Notes: generated from the sequence alone by a model not told the origin. A stretch of 26,673 bases of DNA from Roseateles depolymerans (GCA_003241055.1 QFOD01000034.1:1-26673), one strand, 5' to 3'; numbered from the stretch's first letter, positions 15,739 to 22,218 are shown. Numbers and translations are program-made.

Positions 15739-16883
15739 GCCTGCCCATCGTGCTGACAGCGCTCATCGCCTTCCTGCTCGCGACCACCGGCTGGGTGGCT
15801 CTGCATCTCACAGTGGACGCTCATCACCATCGCGTCTTCGGTACTCGGATCGATGCCGGTCGACGGTTGAGGTTGCGCGCTGCCGGGCTGGCCTGCCTGG
15901 CCTGCCCGATGTTTCTCGCGGTCCATGCCGGATGGAACGCCTCGGGTCTGGCCTGGAGCCTGCCGCTGGTGGCGGCCGGGTTGTCCGTGGTGCCATGCAC
16001 TGTGCTGCGCAGATGGTCGCCTCGCGCCATGCCCATCGCAGGCAGCGGTGCTCTGGCCGCTGCTGCATTGCTGACGCTGCCGCTGGCCTGGGGTGCAGCC
16101 GCCTCCCCTGCGCCTCTGGTGGCGGCCCGATCGTCAGCACCGCCGTTGTTGCTCTTCGGGGAGGTTCACGACAACGTCCAGCAACACGCTTTGCGACTGC
16201 AGGTCTTCAAGACACTCCTCGACAGCGGTGCCCGGCCAGCGCTCTTGATGGAGCAGTTCGACCGCGAGCATCAGGAAACTATCGACCACCTGCGCAACGC
16301 ATCCCGTGGTGGCGTCGTCGACGCTCAACGCCTCATCGATGCCGCCACTACGCCCGAATCCCGCTGGGCCTGGGAGCTTTACCGCCCCTACATCGAACTG
16401 GCCCTGGCTCATGACCTGCCCATCCTGGCCGCCAACGTCTCGCGCCGTGATGCGCGCCTGGTAGCAGCACGCGGCCTGGCGGCCCTGGGTTTCGATGCTG
16501 CGGTCCCGAGCGACATCGCGCGCCGGCAAGCAGAGCTGATCGTCGCGTCGCACTGCGGATGGGTGGACGAAGCCCAGGCCCTGCCGATGGCGCAGGCGCA
16601 GATCGCCCGCGACCAGTTCATGGCGCGTTTGCTGGAGCAGCAGCTGGAACGTGGCGCCGTCCTGTTCGCCGGCAATGGCCACGTACGGCGCGACTTCGGC
16701 GTGCCGCGCTGGCTGTCGCCACCTGCGCGGGCTCGCGCGGTTTCCATCGGCTTGCTCGAGGAAGGTGATGAGGACAGCGGGAACGCATTCGATCGCGCGG
16801 TGACCACGCCGAGGCAGCCGCGTGAAGACCCCTGCGCCTCCATGCGCGACAAGCCAGTGAACGCCAAACAACTCCGCGCCTGA
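15735..16883 (+). CDS. DUF3325-like membrane domain fused to ChaN-like haem-binding domain
   Basis: The 382-residue frame has two parts. Residues 1 to about 98 form three hydrophobic helices with the motif VDAHHHRVFGTR, resembling DUF3325, a small membrane protein found in TonB/PepSY iron-uptake clusters. Residues from about 99 resemble ChaN (PF04187, Cofac_haem_bdg), an iron-regulated lipoprotein family that binds haem. Visible ChaN features are LLFGEVHDNVQQH, LLMEQFDRE, NVSRRDARLV and the terminal FAGNGHVRRDFGVP. An internal in-frame ATG at 16029 would start ChaN with its own signal-like sequence (MPIAGSGALAAAALLTL), so the two parts may be made as a fusion or ChaN may also be made separately. 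The TTG start overlaps the stop of the preceding gene. No lipobox Cys is seen, so the ChaN part may be anchored through the fused helices. Confidence 0.75.
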   Translation: MSLPIVLTALIAFLLATTGWVALHLTVDAHHHRVFGTRIDAGRRLRLRAAGLACLACPMFLAVHAGWNASGLAWSLPLVAAGLSVVPCTVLRRWSPRAMPIAGSGALAAAALLTLPLAWGAAASPAPLVAARSSAPPLLLFGEVHDNVQQHALRLQVFKTLLDSGARPALLMEQFDREHQETIDHLRNASRGGVVDAQRLIDAATTPESRWAWELYRPYIELALAHDLPILAANVSRRDARLVAARGLAALGFDAAVPSDIARRQAELIVASHCGWVDEAQALPMAQAQIARDQFMARLLEQQLERGAVLFAGNGHVRRDFGVPRWLSPPARARAVSIGLLEEGDEDSGNAFDRAVTTPRQPREDPCASMRDKPVNAKQLRA

Positions 16884-16923
16884 CCCGGACCAAGTTCAAC
16901 AACCACCACAAAAGGAGTCTCCC

Positions 16924-17376
16924 TTGACCCGCCAACTCTCCCATCTGGCTGCTGCGCTGCTCGCAAGCCTGGCCCTCTCCAACGCTGCATGGGCCGCCGA
17001 CCACGTCGTCAAGATGCTCAACGCGGGCAAGGACGGAACGATGGTCTTCGAGCCGTCCTTCATCAAGGTCGCCGTGGGTGACACCGTGGTATTCACGCCG
17101 ACCGAGAAGGCAGCCCACAACAGCGCCTCGCTGCTGCTGCCCGCCGGCGCAAAGCCGTGGAAGGGCGCTCCCGATACCGAGGTGAAGGTGAAGATCGAGA
17201 AGGAAGGCGTGTACCTCTACGCCTGCGAGCCCCACAAGGTCATGGGGATGGTGGGCGTCATCCAGGCTGGCAAACCGGTGAACCTTGCCGAAGCGAAGGC
17301 GGGCGCCACCAAGGAACAAACGTCGTTTGCCATGGGCAAGGACCGTTTCGACAAAGCGCTGGCGCAAGTGAAATGA
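16924..17376 (+). CDS. pseudoazurin-type blue copper protein
   Basis: Pseudoazurins are periplasmic type 1 copper proteins that pass single electrons, for example to nitrite reductase or oxidases. The 150-residue precursor has a signal peptide (ending AAWAADH at about residue 25). The type 1 copper ligands are visible: H65 in KAAHNS, C101 and H104 in YACEPHKVMGM, and M109, with the C-x2-H-x4-M spacing of pseudoazurin. The start is TTG with AGGAG six bases upstream. No denitrification gene is nearby. Inside a Fur-controlled operon, a copper carrier could replace iron-containing cytochrome c when iron is scarce; that is inference. Its stop overlaps the nitroreductase start (ATGA). Confidence 0.9.
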   Translation: MTRQLSHLAAALLASLALSNAAWAADHVVKMLNAGKDGTMVFEPSFIKVAVGDTVVFTPTEKAAHNSASLLLPAGAKPWKGAPDTEVKVKIEKEGVYLYACEPHKVMGMVGVIQAGKPVNLAEAKAGATKEQTSFAMGKDRFDKALAQVK

Positions 17377-17960
17377 GTAGCTCCGCAGTACCGGCATTGC
17401 TGTCAGCGTCCTCGCCGCCGCTGAGCGAGGACCGACGGGCCGAGCTGGATTCACTGCTCTCGCGGTACTCCCCCTGGCCGCTGGATGCGCCGGCGCCGAA
17501 CTCGGCCGAACTCGACCTGGTGCTCGACGCAGCGCTACGTGCGCCAGACCACGGCGCGCTTCGACCTTGGCGTTATGCCGTGATCGCGGGCGATGCGAGA
17601 AGCGCGCTGGGCGAAGTGTTCGTCGACGCAGCGCGGCTGCGCGGTGAGGCGGCCGATGCGGAGCGATTCCGAGCCAAGGCGATGGCAGCGCCGCTGATCA
17701 TCGCGATGGCCGCCCACGTGCGGACGGGGCACAAGGTTCCCGAGCTGGAACAGCTGATGTCGGGCGCCGCAGCGGCGATGAACATGCTGAACGCGCTTCA
17801 CCTGCTCGGCTACGGCGGCTTCTGGGCCACCGGCGTTCACAGCCGCGACCCGCACATCCGTCGCGCACTTGGGTTCGGTGTCCAGGACCACGTGCTGGGC
17901 TTCCTGTACGTAGGGACCGCTAGGCCCGGGGCCAGTGCACCGGCACGTCCACTCGTTTGA
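17373..17960 (+). CDS. nitroreductase family protein (YdjA-like)
   Basis: A 195-residue FMN-dependent oxidoreductase of the nitroreductase superfamily, closest in form to the short YdjA type, which uses NAD(P)H to reduce nitro compounds or quinones. Features are RYSPWPLDAPAPNSAELDLV, the FMN-binding DHGALRPWRYAVI near residue 58, and the helical segment AAMNMLNALHLLGYGGFW with its FWATG turn. The ATG overlaps the stop of the pseudoazurin gene by four bases, so the two are translationally coupled. Flavin reductases of this kind can also reduce Fe(III) chelates, which would fit the operon, but this cannot be read from the sequence. Confidence 0.88.
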   Translation: MSSSAVPALLSASSPPLSEDRRAELDSLLSRYSPWPLDAPAPNSAELDLVLDAALRAPDHGALRPWRYAVIAGDARSALGEVFVDAARLRGEAADAERFRAKAMAAPLIIAMAAHVRTGHKVPELEQLMSGAAAAMNMLNALHLLGYGGFWATGVHSRDPHIRRALGFGVQDHVLGFLYVGTARPGASAPARPLV

Positions 17961-18134
17961 GAGCATGCGCGAGTGTGGACCGAGGACTGCTCGCGCTCGC
18001 CTGCGCAGGCTGGCTGACGCTGTCGTGCCGGTCTGTGGCGCGTGCAACACGCTCACGGACCGGATGCCCAATTCTTGAGCAAAGTAACTCAACGCTCGAT
18101 GCAGCCCGTTTCCATGGGGCTCCATGTCATCGGC

Positions 18135-18162
18135 AAGGCTGTTCCCCACAGCCTTATCCACA
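18135..18162. other. 8-bp hairpin plus perfect DnaA-box sequence between convergent genes
   Basis: AAGGCTGT (18135-18142) and ACAGCCTT (18148-18155) form a perfect 8-bp stem with a 5-base loop. TTATCCACA at 18154-18162 matches the DnaA-box consensus and overlaps the end of the stem. A further 7-bp inverted repeat GCGTTGA/TCAACGC spans 18167-18196. The 265-base gap (17961-18225) between the nitroreductase and fur genes, which converge, otherwise contains nothing I can assign. The hairpin could be a bidirectional terminator. One DnaA box alone is not enough to call an origin. Confidence 0.4.
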
Positions 18163-18225
18163 GCGTGCGTTGATAACTTCCGTAACGGCTCAACGCGCGG
18201 CGCCATCATGTGTGGGCTCGGGGGT

Positions 18226-18660
18226 TCAGACACCTCGCCCGCGCCGGCACTCCGGCTCAGAACAATAGCCATACATCGACAGCGAGTGCTCCTGGAGCTC
18301 GAAGCCACGTTCCTTGGCAATCTCACGCTGCCGCTGTTCCAACGCATCGTCGAAGAACTCCTCGACCTTCCCGCAACGAAGGCACACCATGTGGTCGTGG
18401 TGCTGGCCCTCGTTCAGTTCGAACATCGAGCGGCCGCCCTCGAAATGCAGACGGTTCAACAGCCCGGCCTCGGTGAACTGCAGCAGCACGCGATAGATCG
18501 TCGCCAGGCCGATGTCCGCGCCTTCGGCCAGAAGGATCTTGTAGATGTCCTCCGCCGCGAGATGACGCACGTCCGCCTGCTGGAACACCTCAAGTACTTT
18601 CAGGCGTGGCAGGGTCGCTTTCAGACCGCTGGTCTTGAGTTCGTCGAATCTGCTGGTCAT
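18226..18660 (-). CDS. fur: ferric uptake regulator Fur
   Basis: Fur is a dimeric metal-responsive repressor that binds Fur boxes when loaded with Fe(II). The 144-residue product has a winged-helix DNA-binding domain (residues 1-83, with ADIGLATIYRVLLQF as recognition helix) and a dimerisation domain. The metal ligands fall at the canonical Fur positions: H33, E81, H87, H88, D89, H90, E108 and H125, plus the zinc-site cysteines C93 and C96 in CLRCG and C133/C138 near the C-terminus. The ATG at 18660 gives the usual MTSRFDELKTSGLKATLPR start; in-frame starts further upstream are not conserved-looking. The gene converges on the fagA-fumC operon, whose promoter carries a Fur box, so the island encodes its own regulator. 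Fur, rather than Zur or PerR, is supported by the ligand set. Confidence 0.95.
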   Translation of the reverse strand: MTSRFDELKTSGLKATLPRLKVLEVFQQADVRHLAAEDIYKILLAEGADIGLATIYRVLLQFTEAGLLNRLHFEGGRSMFELNEGQHHDHMVCLRCGKVEEFFDDALEQRQREIAKERGFELQEHSLSMYGYCSEPECRRGRGV

Positions 18661-18740
18661 CGAGGCCCTCTGCAACATCGGCGCGGCCATACTGCAGATG
18701 CGATTTCGCCGCGCGTGGAAAGACTTCCATCTGCGCGTCA

Positions 18741-18746
18741 ATTATC
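18741..18746 (-). promoter_or_regulatory. possible -10 element for fur
   Basis: GATAAT on the minus strand about 80 bases upstream of the fur start is the best -10-like hexamer in the 163-base gap between fur and the nuclease gene. No convincing -35 accompanies it. A small imperfect inverted repeat (TCGAG/CTCGA with a 5-base loop, 18745-18759) lies beside it. Confidence 0.25.
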
Positions 18747-18823
18747 GAGGAATGCTCGAATCCAACGGAAACTGATTCGCCGTGGATCAGCCCTCACCGT
18801 TCAAATGCGGATCGACACGCGGA

Positions 18824-19366
18824 TCACCGGTCTCGAAACGTCGCTGCGCAGCGATCACGGTGGGCGCATTTGCGGCATTGGGCTGTGGATCGCGCGGGCT
18901 GCGGATCGACCACCGTGCCCAATCGGATCTGCCGGTAGCGCTGCGCCATGCCGCCGACCTCCTCGTGGCCGAGCAGGCGAACTCGATGAGGGCGCCGCTT
19001 CCCGGTGTTGGCGCTCTGAACGACGACCCACGCCTCCATCGACACGGGTTCGCCCGTCGCCTCCTGCAGGGCAAGCCGCTGAACGGACAACTCGACCACA
19101 TCGACCATGTAGACGACGTCGGCGGCACGCGTCTTCAGTTCCACGAGCTTCAACCCACCGTCCAGCCTGTAGGCCCGGTCAAGCTTGGCAATCAAGCGGC
19201 TGCTCGCCGACCGGAACGTCTGCTCCGCGAATGCGACCTCGGCCCCGATCAATTCGCGCGGCAGTCCGCGCTCGTCGCCTCCCCCGCCGTTGCGAAGCCG
19301 TGCGAAGACCACGGCCGAGAGAATGAACAGCAGCAGCACGCCGATGGCGCTCCAGGCGTCTTGCAT
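18824..19366 (-). CDS. membrane-anchored PD-(D/E)XK nuclease with Cas4-like C-terminal cysteines
   Basis: A 180-residue protein. Residues 5-24 are a membrane helix (WSAIGVLLLFILSAVVFARL). The rest matches the core of Cas4/RecB-type PD-(D/E)XK nucleases: D63 in AKLDRAY, E76 and K78 in VELKTR (E-x-K 13 residues after the Asp), and Q96 in DVVELSVQRLAL. C164, C167 and C173 follow in CRKCAHRDRC. The CxxC-x5-C spacing equals that of the three C-terminal cysteines holding the 4Fe-4S cluster in Cas4. The N-terminal cluster cysteine and the active-site His of Cas4 are absent here but present in the product of the gene directly upstream. The ATG is two bases after that gene's stop, with GGAG eight bases upstream. 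No CRISPR array or other cas gene is in the window. A DNA end-processing role on the element is inferred. Confidence 0.72.
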   Translation of the reverse strand: MQDAWSAIGVLLLFILSAVVFARLRNGGGGDERGLPRELIGAEVAFAEQTFRSASSRLIAKLDRAYRLDGGLKLVELKTRAADVVYMVDVVELSVQRLALQEATGEPVSMEAWVVVQSANTGKRRPHRVRLLGHEEVGGMAQRYRQIRLGTVVDPQPARSTAQCRKCAHRDRCAATFRDR

Positions 19367-19368
19367 GT

Positions 19369-19818
19369 CTATCGCTCCAAAGCCTTGTTGACGAACAGCG
19401 TGGCGAGTCCGGCCAGGACACGCAGCGGAGCCCGACACGCGCGCACCAGAGCCGGCTTGCCCTGCATCCATCGGCACAGCACCGGCGAGAGCCGGTAGTA
19501 GGCATGGATGAACTGGCGACCCATCGCGCTTCGGCGCAGGTAGAGATCACGGAAGGCGCGCAGCTCCCGCGTCTCTTCGCAGTCGCCCAGCGCCATGGTG
19601 GCAACGAAGCACTGACCCTTGCGGGCACTGCCCTCGGCAATGCGCCGGCTCTCGCGATAGAACTCCTCATGGGCGCGCAGTCCGCGGCCTTGAGCTGCCC
19701 GTTGCTCGCCCGTGGTTCGCCGCCCGAAGGCCGCGTCGAATGCGACCTGCCGTTCACAGTAGGCCATCTGCGCCAACTCGCTGGCGCTGACGGAGTCGTC
19801 CTCACGCTTTGCGCGCAT
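19369..19818 (-). CDS. CFI-box-CTERM protein with Cas4-like N-terminal segment
   Basis: A 149-residue protein with two recognisable parts. Residues 11-56 (SASELAQMAYCERQ to RGLRAHEEFY) look like the N-terminal helix region of Cas4/Dna2 nucleases, with C21 in the YC-x-R motif and H50, 29 residues later, in RG-x-x-x-H. In Cas4 these are the first iron-sulfur Cys and the active-site His. From residue 70, CFVATMALGD begins a CFI-box C-terminal domain (helical, ending near LVRACRAPLRVLAGL), a family of unknown role often attached to diverse N-termini. The start at 19818 was chosen for GGGAG six bases upstream; it overlaps the preceding gene by 17 bases. ATGs at 19824 and 19839 are alternatives. 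The missing nuclease motifs are in the next gene. Confidence 0.65.
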   Translation of the reverse strand: MRAKREDDSVSASELAQMAYCERQVAFDAAFGRRTTGEQRAAQGRGLRAHEEFYRESRRIAEGSARKGQCFVATMALGDCEETRELRAFRDLYLRRSAMGRQFIHAYYRLSPVLCRWMQGKPALVRACRAPLRVLAGLATLFVNKALER

Positions 19819-20134
19819 CAGCATCTCCCGCTGGCTCATCCCATGCCGACACCAGGCCACTGCCCGTGATGCCCGGCGGCAAGTGGCGCCGCAGAGGGTC
19901 CTCGCCTGGCGGCTCGCCAGCAGCCTGGTGCGCGGCCGGAGCGGCCACGTGCAGGACGCCCACCGTGGCAGCGCCGGAACGCTCGAGGAGCAGGCCCTTG
20001 GCGGCAAGGTCCTTCAAGCGGCCCGTGCGCCGTCTCGCATCTTTCACCGCAGCGAGCGCACGGAACAGATCCGGCGTCTCGTCGTCCGTGAGGCTCAGCT
20101 TCATCATCAGCTTGCCGACCGATGCGCTGCTCAA
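19802..20134 (-). CDS. putative ParR/StbB-like partner of ParM
   Basis: A 110-residue protein encoded directly after parM, overlapping its stop codon (TTGA at 20134-20131). ATGs at 20107 and 20104 are alternative starts. The N-terminal 50 residues (KLMMKLSLTDDETPDLFRAL, then RRRTGRLKDLAAKGLLLER) have the strand-helix-helix layout of small ribbon-helix-helix adaptors such as ParR and StbB. These bind the centromere and cap ParM filaments. The C-terminal part is Pro/Ala/Gly-rich and probably disordered, where ParR proteins bind ParM through a flexible tail. The assignment rests on order, size and this pattern. A search could show a different small DNA-binding family. Confidence 0.5.
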   Translation of the reverse strand: MSSASVGKLMMKLSLTDDETPDLFRALAAVKDARRRTGRLKDLAAKGLLLERSGAATVGVLHVAAPAAHQAAGEPPGEDPLRRHLPPGITGSGLVSAWDEPAGDADARKA

Positions 20135-21180
20135 GATCGCACCTCTTCAGCGCCAACTGCGGTCGCGGCCTGCGGCAGGAACAACTCGGGCTTCTCCCGT
20201 GCGTACAACTCACCCAGAAGTTGGAATCCACGCACATTGGCGTAGATCGGATCGCTCACCTCGTAGATCTCGTGGCGGGGGAAGTGCTTCTTGAGCGCCT
20301 TGCGGAACAACCAGGCGCCGCCGCCGACAAGGATGATGTTTTCGATCTGGTCTTTGCCGTCGAGGCTCTGCACCATCGCGATCACGGCCTGGTCCGCGAT
20401 CTTCTGCACGATGGTGTCGTAACGCTTCAGGTCGTACTCGCGCTGATAGGCGCGCAGCTTCTTCCCGCCGCGCAGCGCGAGGTCGATCGCCTCCAGGTTG
20501 CGGTAGTCCTCCTTCAGCTCGCGGCTGAGCTCCTTGGCGATGCCGATGAGAACGTCGGAGACGCCGCGCGTCACCGAGTCGCTCATCTTGGTCACCACCT
20601 TCATGCCGTTGGTGACCAGCCAATCGAAGGTGCGGGATCCTACGTCCACGACCAAGCTCCGGCCCTGGGCCACGGAACTGGGCGCACCCATTTGCGTGGC
20701 GTATGCGAACAGCGCGCCCTGGGGTTGGGCGACGGCAATCACGCGTCCCAGCGCCACCTTGCGCTTCCGGCCAACGTCCACCACTTCCCCCGACAGTTTC
20801 TCCAGCGCTGCTTTCTTCGCGACGTACTGGGCCACGGGCAAGCCCAGCACCAAGAGATCGACACGGTCGACCTTCATGTAGTGCAGCGCTCCGGCCAACA
20901 GCGCGCGGTACTCGGGCGTCTCGCTGAAGCCGTCATGGAGATTGCGCCCCCGAAAGCGGTCCGAAGCCAACTCGACGTCGGGCCCGACCTCGTAGTAGAG
21001 GCCGTCAACGTGGGGGGCGACCGTCCTGCGCTTCGTGCCCATGGCATCCTGGTTGGCGTCCCCGAACATGAAGTAGGCGATCGACGGGAAGTGGGCGCAG
21101 TCGATCTTGCCTGGCGCAGAGGCCGTCACGTACTTGGTGTTGCCGAAGCCGACGTCGATTGCCCGAATGATGGGAGCCAT
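20131..21180 (-). CDS. parM: ParM/StbA-family actin-like plasmid segregation ATPase
   Basis: ParM-type proteins are bacterial actins whose ATP-driven filaments push replicated plasmid copies apart. The 349-residue product has the actin-superfamily motifs: phosphate 1 at residues 9-15 (DVGFGNTK), phosphate 2 VVDVGSRTFDW near residue 175, and the adenosine motif ILVGGGAWLF near residue 295. The N-terminal region AIDVGFGNTKYV and the segment LVLGLPVAQYV are typical of the ParM/StbA family found on conjugative plasmids and ICEs. The ATG at 21180 follows AAAGG on the minus strand. It is the first gene of a four-gene operon with overlaps or 2-base gaps. The upstream noncoding region has repeats that could be the centromere. 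Confidence 0.9.
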   Translation of the reverse strand: MAPIIRAIDVGFGNTKYVTASAPGKIDCAHFPSIAYFMFGDANQDAMGTKRRTVAPHVDGLYYEVGPDVELASDRFRGRNLHDGFSETPEYRALLAGALHYMKVDRVDLLVLGLPVAQYVAKKAALEKLSGEVVDVGRKRKVALGRVIAVAQPQGALFAYATQMGAPSSVAQGRSLVVDVGSRTFDWLVTNGMKVVTKMSDSVTRGVSDVLIGIAKELSRELKEDYRNLEAIDLALRGGKKLRAYQREYDLKRYDTIVQKIADQAVIAMVQSLDGKDQIENIILVGGGAWLFRKALKKHFPRHEIYEVSDPIYANVRGFQLLGELYAREKPELFLPQAATAVGAEEVRS

Positions 21181-21476
21181 GGAGAAAGCCTTTCAATGTG
21201 GGTCCGATGAGGCCGAGCATGGAGGGGCAGCGTTCATCGGACATATCGAAAATCCGGGCGTCGAAATGCCCAGAAGCCAGTACCCTGGGGCCTCGCAAGG
21301 GACCCGTGCAGGCCCCTCATGAGGCCCCAGGTCTTGGCACCGTCAACCCCGGCGAGCCTCAAGGGCCTTGCCAGAGCCCTTCACGGGTACAGGCTTGCCG
21401 CGCATCGAGCACGTGCGTGCCGACCCGCTAGCGCCACTGAAAAGCGGAAGTCAAACCAGAGGTCGGCCCAGATGCT

Positions 21477-21594
21477 TGTCAACCCCAGGAGCACACCGGC
21501 CTGATTGGGTCGATTAGCATCTAGAGGGCATGTGTCAACGCATTTGAAAAGGCGATGAATGGCGCTTGACAGCAGCGGAGCGGGTGGTGTCAAC
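21477..21594. repeat. TGTCAA repeat cluster, candidate ParR-binding centromere
   Basis: TGTCAAC occurs at 21477, 21533 and 21588, spaced 56 and 55 bases apart, with one inverted copy (TTGACA) at 21566-21571. A related GTCAAAC lies at 21450. Direct repeats next to a parM operon are the usual form of parC centromeres. The repeat unit is short, so chance and promoter -35 elements must be considered: each inverted copy reads TTGACA on the other strand. Confidence 0.4.
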
Positions 21595-22007
21595 TCACCG
21601 TCGAGCCTTGTGTGCCTGCCACGAGATCAGCAGGTCGGACGCTGTGTTCCGGTGGCCTTCAACTCAGCCACGAAGAGGCAGTCGTTTGCGGTCGAGACCC
21701 GCCCTCGCATCTCGCTCCCATCGGAGCCCGCCGCGCCTGACGCGGTGACCCCTTCCCCCTTCCGATCCGTCGTCAAGACGATCCCCTGATCTGCTGGTGC
21801 GCCTATGAGCGTGCCGGCCTCTTTCGCGTGGTTCGCTGAACCGCGCGGAATGCCCGAGCCTTCGTCAACCGCCCCTGTGAGGGCGTCCGCCGATCCATCG
21901 CCCCCTTGAGGCGTGGACGGTCGGGTTCAGACGCGGCCCCGAGCCCGCCCGTTGGTAGGGTGGGACGTCCACGGGAAGCACCGGGATCCACGATCAACCC
22001 CTATGAG

Positions 22008-22027
22008 CCCAGGCCGTCGAGCCTGGG
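22008..22027. repeat. 7-bp perfect hairpin
   Basis: CCCAGGC and GCCTGGG are separated by six bases (CGTCGA). It lies 300 bases upstream of the integrase gene in noncoding DNA. A binding site or a transcript hairpin are both possible. Confidence 0.4.
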
Positions 22028-22104
22028 ATGGCGAGCGACACCCGAGAGGTGGCCGCTGCCCGCACCGCAAGGTGCACGGGGACCCTGCGCGCAACCGCGC
22101 ACGG

Positions 22105-22127
22105 TCTACCTCTGCGTAGATTTTTTT
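22105..22127 (+). terminator. weak intrinsic terminator-like hairpin with T7 tract
   Basis: TCTAC and GTAGA form a 5-bp stem with a 6-base loop, followed directly by seven Ts, a striking run in this GC-rich DNA. It would stop plus-strand transcripts about 200 bases before the integrase start, either as an insulator or in a leader. An alternative reading is the inverted repeat GCGTA/TACGC around the T-run. Confidence 0.35.
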
Positions 22128-22218
22128 ACGCCTTACCAGTGGCCCACACGGGCTGCAAACCTGGACGCATCGGCGTGGCCCTGAGGTCAACCGCGCCGGT
22201 GGCTTTGCTCGACCTCAC

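Noticed and set aside
16924..17376. Pseudoazurin as sign of a denitrification cluster
   Set aside because: No nitrite, nitric oxide or nitrous oxide reductase gene is near, and the gene is coupled to a nitroreductase in a Fur-controlled set.
18135..18196. Plasmid replication origin
   Set aside because: One DnaA box and two inverted repeats without iterons, an AT-rich unwinding stretch or an adjacent rep gene are too little; listed only as a site worth checking.
18124..19326. 400-codon plus-strand frame across fur and the nuclease gene
   Set aside because: It covers genes on the other strand that have clear motifs and ribosome sites, and it crosses an intergenic region; no plausible product.
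18824..19818. CRISPR-Cas locus suggested by the Cas4-like genes
   Set aside because: No direct-repeat/spacer array and no cas1, cas2 or effector gene is present in the window; the Cas4 resemblance stands alone in a plasmid-maintenance operon.
21559..21789. 76-codon ORF in the parM-integrase gap
   Set aside because: No ribosome site, low complexity, and one of several overlapping frames of similar quality on both strands; treated as noncoding.
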